Positions 11,047 to 22,623 are shown, counted from the stretch's first letter. The stretch is DNA of 64,000 nucleotides from Sweltsa coloradensis (GCA_024449915.1 JAMZAV010000322.1:124001-188000); one strand, 5' to 3'. The notes: generated from the sequence alone by a model not told the origin. Numbers and translations: made by a program.

Positions 11047-12980
11047 TTGGCTAACCAAAGGTATTAAGGTCTCAAGTACAAATAAAAGAAGTCTCTTATA
11101 TATTAAATCTCATTTCTCAAATGTGCCATTTTTGCAAACATATATCAAAACATACTTGAGAATTTACAAAATGGTTCTAAAAAATGCAAAAAGTGGCCAC
11201 ATAAGAGAAATCATAACAACTACAGACAAAAAATCAAAATCTATATGGAACGTAATAAATACAGAAATAAATCGTAAACCGAAAAAGCGCCATGAAAATA
11301 TAACTACTCAATAACAAAAACTCATTAATAAATGACGCCTTTGAAATTGCCACTACCTTCAATAAGTACTTCCCGACGGAAGCATCTCTATTAAAAAAGA
11401 ACATAACTACGCCTACTTACGGAAACAATACAAATCACAATTTTCAAACTTACCTAATAAAAACAAACAAAAGCCCAAGTAACTCCTTTTACATTTATGA
11501 AACAACCCCAAATGAAATCAAAGATATAGTACTAAAACTAAAGCCTAAACACTCTACGGGAATCGATGATTTGTCAATTATGGTATTATAAAAATTTATC
11601 AATGAACTAGCTGAACCATTATCTGATATTTTCAATACTTGCCTGAAGGACGGTGTCTTTCCCCAAGCATTGAAAATATCAAAAATAATCCCTATATTCA
11701 AAAATGAAAATAAACATATTACCAGTAACAACAGACCAATATCTATTCTTCCAGCAGCTTCAAAAATATTAGAAACCATAATATACACACGAATGGTCTC
11801 ATTTTTTGACAAGTTTAATACCATAACAGAGAGGCAAAATGGATTTAGACGAGGCAAATCAACAAGCGACACAACCAGTAGATTTCTTAAAACTGTTGTC
11901 GGAGCAGTAGACCTAAATTTACCCACATTGGGTATATTCTGCGACCTCACAAAAGCGTTCGATTGTGTTGACCATACAATACTACTAGCCAAACTAGAGT
12001 ACTATGGCATACGTGGAAATGGTCTAAAGCTTATAACTTCTTACCTGACTGACCGACTGCAATGCGTCGAAATGACTGAACTAAAGGACAACAAACTTAC
12101 AAAGACTAGATCTGACTATGAAAAAGTAATTTGTGGCGTTCTACAAGGATCAATCCTTGGCCCACTATTTTTTATCATCTTTGTTAATGATCTACCTGAT
12201 CACATAGAGGATGCGGAGCTTTTTGCAGATGACTTCACTACAAGTATTACCGCTACTGAGACAATACAACTTCAAGAGCAGGCAGATAAAAGAATTACCG
12301 AATCCACCAAATGGTTTACGATGAACAAACAACTGCTAAACTCATCAAAAACCAAATTTACTCAATTCCATTCATTCCAAAAAAAACAAATCACTCAACC
12401 AAATACCTTGCATTACAAATTCACATGATAAATCCACAGTAGAATCATCTACACAAGTAAAATTACTAGGAATAACAATAGATAACAACTTAACCTGGCA
12501 TGCCCACATCAACACCCTAATACCAAAACTCAGCTCAGCTTGTTTTGCAATTAAGAGCATCAAACAAATAAGCAACATATCAACTGCTAAAATATGTTAC
12601 TTTTCTCTATTTGAATCGCACTTTTGATATGGAATTGAATTTTGGGGAATATCAACTCATATCGACAAGGTATTCATCACGCAAAAACGAGCAATCAGAG
12701 CATTATGTACCCTTAAGCCGACAGAGCATTGCAAACCCTACTTTATTACACTAAACATTCTTACAGTTACATACCTTTACATTCTCAAGTCAATTTTAGT
12801 CATAAGAAAAAACATCCACACTCTCACAGTCAACAGTGGCATACACACCCACAACACAAGGAAAAAAATGACCTCCATCTAAAAGGCCCTCTGTAGTAAA
12901 GTGAGGTCAATTTCAACAAATGTCCAATTCCATAACATAACTCGAAAGCACGTCCTCATAAACGTAACTGCGAAAACCGC
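11047..12980 (+). pseudogene. LINE B ORF2 (reverse transcriptase and C-terminal domain)
   Basis: It resumes with WLTKGIKVSSTNKRSLLY at about 11048. It passes through a frame with stops (about 11312, 11591) into a long open stretch at 11670-12428 carrying NNRPISILPAASKILE, FCDLTKAFDCVDH, CGVLQGSILGP and LFADDFT. After 12428 the frame shifts and continues through KLLGITIDNNLTWHAHI, YGIEFWGIS and HTHNTRKK to about 12960. It is the same broad family as LINE A. The usual Pro of the GVPQGS motif is Leu here. Frameshifts and stops make it non-functional. Confidence 0.9.
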
Positions 12981-15900
12981 ATGCCGCTGTGTTCTTTCTC
13001 CGCGAAGTTAGCAGGCGTTGAAAGTGAGGAGTGGGGGAACCCTACGTCATCTCAGTGTTATCGAGGCAAGGCGAGAGCTGTCGACTTGGCGGCTAGCGAG
13101 ATAATATGCACGCGTTGCCTTACTAATGCAGACCGCTTTACACTTGACACTACTGACAGTATGGTATTTTGCATTTTCTTGGCAACAGTCAGCAATCATG
13201 TCAAACATACAGCCTTCCCGGTTCGAACCCCGCAAAAATAATAAAAACGATTTACCACCAAGTAAGATAGGGTAGATCAATCGGGAGCTAGTGGGATGGA
13301 CGGTAACGACAGATTGGTTTGATAGTGTAGTGTTATGGAAACTGACGAAGAAAGTATTTGCTGTACAGAGAGTGATGTGATTAGTAAAGTTCGAGGAAGT
13401 GCAGAGTGCAATACTTATCACACGGCATTTCAAAGCGTCGTTTTATGCCGTGATACGCGCCAACCTGCCCTACATAACATGGTGTCCTTCATAGATGGTA
13501 AATCAAAAGCTTCCATATAATCTACCATAAGACGCCACGAATAAAATGTGGCGTGTTATAGCGTAGAAAACAAACAATTTATCAGCTGGATGAACGCATG
13601 GTCTACCCTAAAACAATAGAAAAGTGATTCCTTCTTGTGTCGTTCAGAAAATAAGACAGAATTATCCCGAGAGCGATGGCGTGTACGTTGGTTTTACTGC
13701 TGCAGTTGGATGCGATGCTAAATATTTTAATTGAGAGAAAATGAAAAGAATTTAGGTTCAGTGAAATTTGTTATGTATCTGAATTCACTTTAAATTATGG
13801 CACAAAACATCGAATGTATTTTCTTTAGATTTTAGAACACAGTCATAATAATATTATGTTCCAATCTATTATTAAAACTTCAGGCGGGATTCGAACTCAC
13901 GTCCTATGGATGGTAATCGGTTTGGACCTACATCCTAACAAACAAACGTTATTACTAAAATCCGACTACTAGACAAGAATTGGCTCACCATGTATGTTTT
14001 ATAGCAGGGCTTATAAACCTCTTTAATATAGTATAAAAATTCTCACTCATAAATCACATAGTTATTTACACAATGCACAACTTACTTCACATAATTATTG
14101 TTTCAGAAAACGTACGAAAACAATTCGAAATCATTCCTGAGACATACTGTAGCGGTACTCCCCTTCGTACTCGTGAAAGCCACCAAAACCCTACACACAA
14201 CTATCGAAATACGTAGTCTTTCACGTTGCGCGCCCAAATCAAATCACAGTTTTTATAAATAAAAACAACCATAAAATTCTAATAAATACTCAGAGATGAA
14301 TCACATAATTAAAATGATCACATTTCTTAAACCAATGGTGTAAATATTGAGAAATAATAACAACTAAACTAGGGCGAAAATCCCCTATCAATAAAATACA
14401 ATTCCTACCGAAGTATGAACTAGACACTCTGTTGATAACGGGCCCTAGCCAGTTCACACACGTCTAGGTACTCACACCAGTCCCACCAAAATTGAGAAGT
14501 CGGATTGACCTTCGGAGTAATCACTCCCCTGAAACTCAACTTAACAATAGTGATAACAACTAATAATGATATTGCTCTTGAAACCAACAAACAATTAATC
14601 CACTTGATTGTATTAACATATGGTAAGCCTCTCTTCATAGAAAGAGGAAAAATACATCAATATATATCCCTACCTATCTCAGTACTGAACGCTAATATAC
14701 CGAATACAGTTGTGTATTAATTCTACGATCCCTTTGGATCAAAATCAATCTCCTTTATGTTAATGCCAGAAACTTTGGCCTACCATTCGGCTGACTAGAA
14801 AAACGTGTGCAATACTCAACACTAGGGAAGAACAAGTCCATCTCTCCGCAGTCAACGACAGCAAACTTGAGAAATCGCAGTATTTATCGAAGTGTCTCGC
14901 AGTTAGATCGATCCAGTACAACAGATGATCAGATGATCCCTAGCCCTGACGTTCCATACCAATAGTTGAAGTTCGTACTTGATTTAATTCTTGAATCAAT
15001 TCCCACGTCGCTTCTCTTCGCTTCCTTTGGTTACGTATTCGTATTACGTCAAAATACTTTCAAGTTCATCCAATAATATCTGCTCCTTGATCAAATTGTC
15101 ACTGTTTATTCTTAATAATCACTTATCGGCTGTTCAAATCGCCAAACCCTCGCTTTGTTTACAATTCACGGGATGTCACTGCCCTCTCGGCAACAATACG
15201 AAGTCCACAAATTATCGACAAATCACAGCTCAGCCTTTGACAAATCAGAAACTAGGTCAAACAACTCACTACTTTTATCGGCCCAAATTCTACGGTCGGC
15301 GAAACCATTCGCAATTCAATCTCCTGAACTTAGAGAGGGCAATTATATCCAAAAGCCTTCTAGAAGTCAATCGTACAACATTTTTGGGGTAGAAGCTGCC
15401 AACATGGTTTTTTTCAGGCAATACTTATTCATCTACCTATCAATGTTGGCAAAGTCTACTTTGAGTAGAAGTACCAAAAGAGTACCAAAACCCAAATCTG
15501 GTACCACTTATTAAAATATTTAATTGCTCGTAAAATAACCATGGCGAAAAATCTGAAAAAAATTCACAAATCGTAATAGATATCTAGGTTTAATAAGTGT
15601 AGCCTACTTTTGGCCTACGTGTAGTTTCTAGGGCTTTAGTGCCACTTTTGTGTCAATTTTTGTTGCTTCATTTTTGTACCCAAATTTGTACATCAATATA
15701 TCTCCTAATTGGAAAGATTTGGGATAGCAATATTTTACTAAAATCTGTCTATGTCTATGAAGAACACGCTTGCCAAATCGGGCCGAGTTTCAACATACCA
15801 ATCGCCGGTTTTTAATTGTTTACTGAGACAGTGCGCAACGAGATGTCTGGCGCGCTAATCCCCTGCGGGTGCCGCCAGCATCAACCCGCGGCGCTGATTG

Positions 15901-16315
15901 GCTCTCGGCCTTGCTCGCTAGCCTCCCTCCGCGGCCCACTCCACTCAGTCGTAAATAATCGTTGCGATTAGCAGTTTTTTTTTTTATGGAAGTGTGCGTT
16001 GCTGACAGTGCATCTTGTTATAAAAACTAGCTAGGTAGTAGGTATGTAATATACCTGCAGTACGGCTACGCGATTTGAAGGTATGTAATCACTTACATCT
16101 AAGGATTATAATACTGTAAGCCCTACGCTAATGTGCTATGTTAAAAACATGGAACAAACTCTTATTGTTTCAAAGTAAGGCCTAATATAAGCAGTGCGCG
16201 GAGTAGTGTGTTGTATTGGTGACAGAAAATTTGGAGACTGTAATTTGATCGCATTGTAACATAATTAAATATATTTTGTGGGAAGTCTGATCAGGGTGCA
16301 ATTCATGCCCCTCTT
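12981..16315. other. unassigned AT-rich stretch
   Basis: No convincing exon. Short open frames at 12981-13241, 13335-13520 and 14991-15514 lack domains and flanking splice signals that I trust. A tRNA-like B box on the minus strand (complement of GGGATTCGAACTC, about 13885-13897) suggests a decayed tRNA-derived SINE. A second B-box-like word lies near 13219. About 15840-15950 is locally GC-rich. Confidence 0.4.
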
Positions 16316-16318
16316 CAG

Positions 16319-17069
16319 GGCCCCGATTCATGTACATTTTTATCCCGGTATAAGCCGAGTTAGGTGGTATAAGTGCGGTATAACTCCGAATCCAATTCAT
16401 GAAGACTTATCCCGCCTCGACCGGGGATAAGAAAATACGTAAACAGATGGCGGACATTTTAAATTTTGCATCTATGTGTAAAACGAGAAAAGTTGTCATT
16501 ACTCTCATAAAACAAATCAGAAACCGTCCCGGGCCTAGGCCCAGATGTAGAAAATTATTCATAATACAACAGTGTAGGCCTAAAGTTCCATTAGGCTATA
16601 GGACTACACCAATTAATGCTAACATAACACGTTTGACAAGCCCTAGGCCTCTCCTAGGCAACCCTAGACCTGCACGACCTTGTTCAGACACATCCCGCAC
16701 AAATAACTAGTTTGGATTACTAAAAGCCTAATGCAGATAAAGAATGGTATGATAGTCCTAGGCTATTCCAAAATTTACGGCAATAATAAGCCTTTTCTTT
16801 TCTTTAAATGAATTCACGCAAACTCCTGTCACTAAATGAAAAAGTAAAACAAAAGATGGTGGAAATTTTCAGTGTTCTTTTGCTAATTTGCTGATTTACA
16901 TGGCTGTGGAATGCAGTGGAAAATAACATTTGTTGTGTCTGTTGTTGCATTGGAAATTTTTGATTGGATGAGAGTTGCCCAGACTTAACCAGGCCTTATC
17001 CTGCCATGTCCTGCATTATACCGTCCTTATACCACCTATACCCGGGATAAATGTACATGAATCGGGGCC
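16319..17069. mobile_element. PIF/Harbinger-like MITE (751 bp)
   Basis: The termini GGCCCCGATTCATGTACATT and the complement ending AATCGGGGCC are almost perfect inverted repeats. CAG flanks both sides (16316-16318 and 17070-17072). The start and target duplication resemble those of the element at 2237-3578, pointing to one superfamily. The interior contains an open frame (16399-16710) whose internal Met at 16447 begins MADILNF...KTRKV. The same start is seen in the copy at about 7301 on the minus strand. Confidence 0.85.
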
Positions 17070-17180
17070 CAGGTGTCAAACTAGGTATGTTGCGGATAGG
17101 ACAATTATTGTGAAGGGATGTCCGAGGGCTGTTTAAGAGGACTCAATCCCTTGGAAAAAAAACTTAAATCAGGATTACCG

Positions 17181-17242
17181 GGCTCGACGGGATTTGAACC
17201 CAGGACCTCCCGAATCAGAGTCGCGCGCTTAACGCCCGAGCC
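17181..17242 (-). other. tRNA-like sequence, degenerate (Gln-like)
   Basis: The minus strand has an A-box-like TGGCTCGGGCG, an anticodon-arm-like GACTCTGATTC and a good B box GGTTCAAATCC. GGCTCG can pair with CGAGCC across the unit. The D arm and acceptor geometry do not fit a normal tRNA, so this is more likely a pseudogene or the head of a SINE. It may be transcribed by Pol III, but nothing shows that. Confidence 0.4.
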
Positions 17243-17323
17243 AACACTGTGGGTGCATTGTAACAATCAACATCGAAAAGAAACATTGGTATTATTTACT
17301 ACAATTCAGAAATTACAAACGTG

Positions 17324-17399
17324 CGCCCTAACCAGGATTTGGACCACGGGTCTCCCGCATTCCAGGCGAGCGTCTTTACCACTTGACCATCAGGACGGG
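17324..17399 (-). other. tRNA-like sequence, degenerate (Gly/Ser-like)
   Basis: The minus strand reads TGGTCAAGTGGTAAAGACG (D-arm and A-box-like), then CGCCTGGAATGCGGGAG (anticodon-arm-like) and GTGGTCCAAATCC, a damaged B box. The order and spacing are those of a tRNA, but the T arm is mutated and the acceptor ends do not pair fully. It lies about 80 bp from the other tRNA-like sequence on the same strand. Confidence 0.4.
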
Positions 17400-17990
17400 T
17401 TAATTTTTGTAATTTTTGAATTGAAGAAAATACTAACAATTACACCTACGGGAGTGTTTCTCGACTAACCAAATCGAGAAACAAACATTGGTGTTCTTTG
17501 GCTCACCCAGGCCCCCAGAGTTTCTTACACGTAGCGTCGTATCGATAACACTAAGTCCATAAAGTCAGCCTCTCATCATTTTCCAGGTCGTGTTCATGAT
17601 AATTGATAATGCATGTAATTTGAGATTGGTGAGTAGTCTTTACATTTAGGCCTGGCCTAATCAGTAGATGTTCAATTTAAAATAAATAATTTGTTAATTA
17701 CTTTACAGTATTATAATTAGTCATTTTTTCTTTTAGGCTGGTTTGAGCTTGAGTTATGACAGCACAGTTGTTTTCTGACAATCTTTGGTTACAATTTGAG
17801 CCTTGGTCTAATCTGTCAGTCGTAGAAAAATGGCGATTTACAGACACCAGCTTCAGACAAAAGAAAATGGATATTTGTAAATGCTTAAAAGACAGAAAAA
17901 GTCAACGACGTGAAATACGTAGTCTCGTTTGCTCGCATAAATAATGCAATATCTAAAGGTTTTCACAATATTAATTGACATAGATCGTGT
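17400..17990. other. unassigned stretch
   Basis: No gene assigned. A possible 3' splice acceptor (TTTTTTCTTTTAG, ending about 17738) precedes a 62-codon open frame at 17756-17944, which has no recognisable domain. It might be an upstream exon of the Cys-rich remnant that follows, but no sequence similarity supports that. Confidence 0.3.
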
Positions 17991-17997
17991 TACTGCA

Positions 17998-18338
17998 ACA
18001 AGTAATGCACTCCATTGGCATATTAAGAGATGTCACTACCAAACTATGATACTATCAAGAAACCCAAGGTTCTTTTACTGCTTAGTGTTACTATTTTGTT
18101 ATAACATTATAAGCTATTTTTAACGCCACAAGTATGTGCTATAATATTCTCATTTTCCCCCAATAGGAACACCAAAAATATAACCCAAGCGAATTTGTGT
18201 GGAACATTACTGGGTGCGATATCACCCCTTGAACCTATTCTAATGACTACAGATACTATTTCAGTTGGATGTGCTGAAGGTATTTCTTGTAGCAGCAAAT
18301 TAGGTTGCTCAACTAATAGGTGTGGGTGTAAAAAAAAA
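17998..18338 (+). pseudogene. remnant of a Cys-rich-tailed element protein
   Basis: Two plus-strand pieces can be read. The first, about 17998-18070, gives SNALHWHIKRCHYQTMI. The second, about 18163-18338, follows a possible acceptor (CCCCCAATAG) and reads SPLEPILMTTD, then GCSTNRCGCKK before an A run. This order (a 'H-KR-H-Q--I' segment, a 'P--P--TT' segment, then a Cys-rich 'C-C...C...RCGC' tail) resembles the C-terminal tail of a protein family often seen in invertebrate repeats. That recognition is from memory of the pattern. The copy is cut short within its Cys tail. Confidence 0.4.
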
Positions 18339-19070
18339 AAAAAAAAATGGATGCATGCACTGATGCATGCAAGTATTTTGAACTAGAACGAGGATGTTCG
18401 AATATCAATGCAGACGTGATAAGAATTTGGATCTTTTACATTACATGCATTACATGCAGCCGACACTGATCGAAATAGAATAACAAAAAGTAAATTCTAC
18501 AATAAATGTAAAATAAAATATTTAAACATAATTCAATATACTATACATACCCACTAACTATATAAATGGTTCATGAAAATTAACAGATTAGCAGCGAGAG
18601 ATATTATAATGATTTTTTAAATATATTACACTATAATATACAAAACTATACTTCAATATTATTCAAAATGCAGTCACATAACTAAATAAATGTAATTCCT
18701 ATACTGTGGTGAACCTAATTGATGCAACTCTTTCCAGAATGGACGATTCAGATTGATCGGCGCACGTAATGTGTTGGGTTAACATGGTTTGTTAGTCTAC
18801 AACTCACTTCTTGGTATCTCACATGAATAAGTTTTACTTTTAACGCAACTATAATAAAACAGAATAACACAGACTTCATGCAGGTATAATGCACAAAAAT
18901 GCGAATAATTCTATATTTCAAACAAAGTTAAAATTTGAACCAACACCTATAAGACAAGGTATTAATACTCTTAGCGTAACACTGTTAGAGTACGTCAGGT
19001 GGCTGGTTTAGATATTCTTGATTAGAGATATCATTATTATTCACTTCATTTATATTTTTTTTAAATAATT
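18339..19070. other. AT-rich, nothing recognised
   Basis: No gene or element boundary seen. There is a small repeat of GCATGCA words at about 18352-18372. Confidence 0.4.
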
Positions 19071-19509
19071 GTAGATAGCAAAACAAACAAAAATGGATTC
19101 TCGATTTCCAAAAGTTTGAGTTTTGAAGGTGAAGGAACCATTTTTGGTTTTGCAAACATTGTTTTTTGAATTCAGCATGGGCGAATTAGTCAAAAAAGCA
19201 AATTTAATTGCTTCTACGATAGCATAACAAAATTTTAAAAAACAATTTCTTAATTTCCAAATTTGGAGTTTTGATCGTGAAAAAGCCATTTTTGGCTTTG
19301 CCAACATTGTTTTTTGAATTCAGCATGGTCGAATTAGTTCAAACATCATATTAAATTGCTTCTACATAGTAAAACAAAATTTAAAAAATGGTTTCTTATT
19401 TCCAAAATTTTGTGTTTTGAAGGTGAAAGAGCCATTTTTGGTTTTGCCAACATTCAATTCAATTCAGCATGGTCGAATTAGTTTAAAAAGCATGTTTAAT
19501 TGCTTCTAC
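19071..19509. repeat. tandem repeat, three units of about 147 bp
   Basis: Three head-to-tail copies start near 19071, 19221 and 19368. Each contains GAGCCATTTTTGGTTTTGCC-like, AACATTGTTTTTTGAATTCAGCATGG-like and TTTAATTGCTTCTAC-like words. The third unit has a short replacement (CAATTCAATTCAG). The minus-strand 85-codon open frame across the array is a by-product of the repeat. Confidence 0.8.
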
Positions 19510-20700
19510 CCATTATCAGCATAGACTTCGAATTTTGCAGACTGAATTGCCGATCTAACTCTCTTATGAATTGATCACAGTATTAAAACAGGGGACTTTT
19601 AATATCTTATCTAGCTATAAAACCACGCTGTTTATTGGTACGGTACCATTCATCACTCTAGGCCCATCACACGATAATAATCAATCGTATCATTCCAATG
19701 CAACTTCGCCCGTCGAAACTTTCTTCTCGCCGCTTGCTTGACTTAACATCCACTTTTAGATCACACAATACTTTATTTCCCTAGCTCAAATCGAATTATA
19801 ATGTCGCCCCTAACTATTATTCACTGTATTATATTCAATTCACGTAGCCTTTAACTTCCAACGCTTTCAATAATCTCCGATGACTTCGCACACTATCCCT
19901 CGTAAACTTATCTAGCAGCTCACAGCGGCAAATACTCAGCTTTATATTCTCACGTAACTCTTCACTGTAACTTCATATATCTTTCGAATCAATTCACTTT
20001 ATCTTCCTCAGCAATGCTGGACGTCTTCTGAACACTTTATCTTACAGATTAACACGAGATTCGTATCCCAAATGCACTTTCTAAAAACCACCGATTTCCC
20101 TTCTCGAAGCTTCTTCTCACGGCACACCCAGCCAACACAAAACCTTGACACGGACTGCTGATTGTTCAAAACATGGCGTCTTATCTGCACAAACCGCCCA
20201 CCGAATCATAGTTAAATGCTAGGAACGTTGACCCAAATCGACCAAATGCATGGCGGTAAGATAAATTGGCTAAAAGTGTTTCTAAACGAAGCAATAACAT
20301 TTCATCATTTTATTACAAGAAAAATATTCCAATTAATTAACTATTACAATTATTATGGTTTTACTCAATGAAAACACATGATTCTTAATGTTTACTTGAA
20401 TGGAATTTTATTCTGATTCTGTTTTTCTTATTGTCCAACCTGGATTATTTATATTTATTTTATTATATTAATATTGTGACAAAAGATAGATGTTCATTTC
20501 AATGCTAAGTTAGGCTCCTTTTAAGATCACTATTTGACTGTAATTCAACGATCGATCATGAAGTTTCGATCCAATAGATGTACTTCGATATCCAAAAAGA
20601 CCTAAGTCCAACCACTAGACAGACCGTTCCGTTTCAATACATAGACGCCGCTAATCCATATTTTTGAACGGTTTCTGTGACCGACAAATTATTGAGTGAC
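19510..20700. other. unassigned stretch
   Basis: No supported gene. The short minus-strand frame at 20008-20190 has no recognisable domain. Confidence 0.4.
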
Positions 20701-20717
20701 TTTTCGTACATTTAGTT

Positions 20718-20909
20718 TTAACAGTCAAAGAAGAACCTTTTACCGATTGCTCTAGGTTTGTTAGATGAGATCCGCATCTTGTGCATAGAACAAAAAGTTC
20801 CTTCAGACATTCCCCAACACGAGAAACAGATTAAATGTTGGTCTGGCTTTCGGCAAATCACTTTTCTTTTTACAGGTAACGTTCTCTTCTTCGTGGCCGT
20901 CAAGTTCAT
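20718..20909 (-). CDS. small minus-strand frame downstream of the THAP exon
   Basis: An open frame of 63 codons, rich in Lys and Arg, with several Cys and His (ICRKP, CFSCWGM, FCSMHKM). It follows the THAP-like exon on the same strand, so it could be a later exon of that gene, but I cannot place splice sites with confidence and recognise no domain. It may be chance. Confidence 0.2.
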   Translation of the reverse strand: MNLTATKKRTLPVKRKVICRKPDQHLICFSCWGMSEGTFCSMHKMRISSNKPRAIGKRFFFDC

Positions 20910-21017
20910 GTCAGTGTCACTTTTTATCAGACTGATTTTTTTAGAAAATTACGTGGAACTGATTTATTTCGAAATAAGCCATATTGATGTTTTAAAGAAG
21001 ATGATAGTTCAAAATCT

Positions 21018-21215
21018 TCATCCACAAAATGCTCGTAACAAATTAAAGTGAATTTGGTTGGGAGTAAAACCTTTGCGATTAACTTTGTTCACCCACACAC
21101 GATGTGTAGTAGGTGATTTTTCGCGATCAGGAAATCTGGGAAAACTAACTTTTTTCCGTCGTTTCTGGCGTTTTTCAGTTTTGTTATTGCAACCAAAGAC
21201 GTAGCATATATCCAT
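21018..21215 (-). CDS. THAP-type zinc finger, N-terminal part
   Basis: From the ATG at 21215 the protein begins MDICYVFGCNNK and continues with VSFPRFPDREK and HRVWVNKVNRK. This matches the first half of the THAP DNA-binding domain: C-x(4)-C near the N-terminus, the SF-x-FP block and the conserved Trp. The second zinc pair (C-x2-H) is missing, so the exon probably ends near the 'NRKG' codons and the rest lies on another exon, or the copy is truncated. THAP domains occur in host transcription factors and in P-element transposases; which applies here is open. An AT-rich TTTTTATA lies upstream of the ATG. Confidence 0.55.
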   Translation of the reverse strand: MDICYVFGCNNKTEKRQKRRKKVSFPRFPDREKSPTTHRVWVNKVNRKGFTPNQIHFNLLRAFCG

Positions 21216-21416
21216 GCTTGTTTATAAGTTGTAAAGATTGTATAAAAAGTATGTCTGCAAACCTATACAAAATAACCACAGTATGTATAATATCTAAATA
21301 AAGCACTAAGTTAGTGAACATTAAGTTATTACTTCACACGCAAAACTTCACACTACTTCACATGAAATACTGGAAAAATGCTGCCAAGGAGACACTGTCT
21401 TTGTGACCTACGGTGC

Positions 21417-21812
21417 AGGCGCGTAGGAACGTTTTGAAAGATGGGGAGGTGGGTGGTGGTGGGGGCAAATTAATTAGCAGATTTTGTAGGCGGTAGCTGT
21501 GGTCTGGGGCGAAGACCCAGCCGCCGGAGGCCCTTTCGCCGAAGGCGAAAACAAATTTCACCATACTACAGTTATTTTGTCATTTTTTAACAGCACTCGG
21601 ACTCTGTAAACAATGTTTGACAGCAACTATCTGCGATCTAAAAACTCAAAAAATGAACGTGAAGTGGCCCATTTAGTAAATTTCAGACTATTTTTCATAA
21701 AATGACAAAGCATATAGGAAAACATATTCGTTTTACCAAGGTGATTCGAATTGTATAAGTGTATGTGCATATTTACTATGGAAATAATGGGATTAATATT
21801 TAGTTCACATTA
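21417..21812 (+). repeat. dispersed repeat 'GGCGCGTAGGAACG', copy 1
   Basis: It starts GGCGCGTAGGAACGTTTTGAAAG, passes a G-rich stretch and a GCCGGAGGCCCTTT-CGCCGAAGGCG hairpin-like block, and contains AACATATTCGTTTTACCAAGGTGA near its end. The same order is found at 27115-27485, and the final GAATTGTATAAGTGTA...GGGATTAATATT part recurs at about 29797-29850. Non-coding interspersed repeat of unknown class. Confidence 0.75.
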
Positions 21813-22440
21813 GTTTTAAACCCCTGCCCCCCCCCCCCCCCCCCTGGGCCAAACTTAGGAAGGTCATTGCCTCCCTCTCATTGCTGCCCTGCCGGTTCTG
21901 TTGCCACTGCTACGGTGGTCCTAAGACTGATGACGGTGTAGGGTGTGGGTGTCACGGAAGTCGAGCGGCTAGCCGATAGCACTGGAGCCGCCGTGCTTGC
22001 GTGAAGCGTCTGACTGAGATGACGTCACATCGTAGCCATGTGAAACACTAACTAGCGATAAATCCTAGACGGCTGATCCGATTTAAGTCGCGTTTTCGGC
22101 TATCGTTTTCTCGCAAGAAATGACGTTGAACTAGACTAGGTTACTTTACTATGTACCATGTAGGCAATCTGCTGAGTCAGGGCCTCAACAATAACAATAA
22201 CTACGGGGCGTAGCCATTACAATTACCGTTCCCCCTGACTCAGAGATAGCGACCAGGACCGTACTGTGTTCTGGGACAATTTAGGAACGGATTCACTCAT
22301 GGGTTACATCATTATAAATCACCGAACGCTCTAACTCCTCTTGCTGTATTCCCTCTAACTCCTTTAACACTCGCAACAGCTCATCCGTACTTTCATATGA
22401 CCGATTCATTATATACCTCTTCAATGCAGGGTACCAAACC
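21813..22440. other. unassigned, with poly-C tract
   Basis: A C run of about 18 at about 21827-21844, then a GC-richer stretch with no supported gene. Confidence 0.4.
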
Positions 22441-22454
22441 AATATCGTACAAAC

Positions 22455-22623
22455 CTAGGTCAAAAAAACTCTTGATTATTTAAATAAAACTCTATTCAAT
22501 AAACTCCCCCAATCAATAAAAAACATAACAGAACCCATCAAATTCAAAAATGATCTAACTAAATTCCTAACACAAAAGGCATACTACAGCATAAAAGACT
22601 TTATGACAGACAAAACTACCTAA
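22455..22623 (+). pseudogene. LINE B-type 3' coding end (5'-truncated copy)
   Basis: The plus-strand frame reads KTLFNKLPQSIKNI, then FKNDLTKFLTQKAYYSIKDF and ends with a stop near 22623. This is the C-terminus expected for the LINE A/B protein family (compare LMNNLPKDLM and KQFLLEKPILY in LINE A). LINE B at 12.9 kb breaks off just before this segment, but the residues before TLFN seem to overlap the end of LINE B. A separate, 5'-truncated insertion is therefore more likely than one LINE split over 9.5 kb. Confidence 0.7.

Noticed and set aside
14991..15514. Two overlapping frames of 119-133 codons
   Set aside because: They overlap in different frames, lack domains, and no splice or start context favours either.
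16399..16710. 103-codon frame as a stand-alone gene
   Set aside because: It lies wholly inside a MITE and starts in its inverted repeat region. Only the MADIL start is shared with another copy, so it is reported as a finding, not a gene.
17181..17399. Functional tRNA genes
   Set aside because: Good B boxes but faulty D, T or acceptor arms. Treated as tRNA-like pseudogene or SINE pieces. A tRNAscan-SE run would decide.
19050..19509. Three direct repeats as a CRISPR array
   Set aside because: Units are about 147 bp long head-to-tail with no spacers, in an animal-type genome; it is an ordinary tandem repeat.
12965..22455. Single LINE B split by a 9.5-kb insertion
   Set aside because: The 22.5-kb tail seems to repeat residues already present at the end of the 12.9-kb part, and no inverted repeats or duplication bound the interval. 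A separate truncated LINE is simpler.
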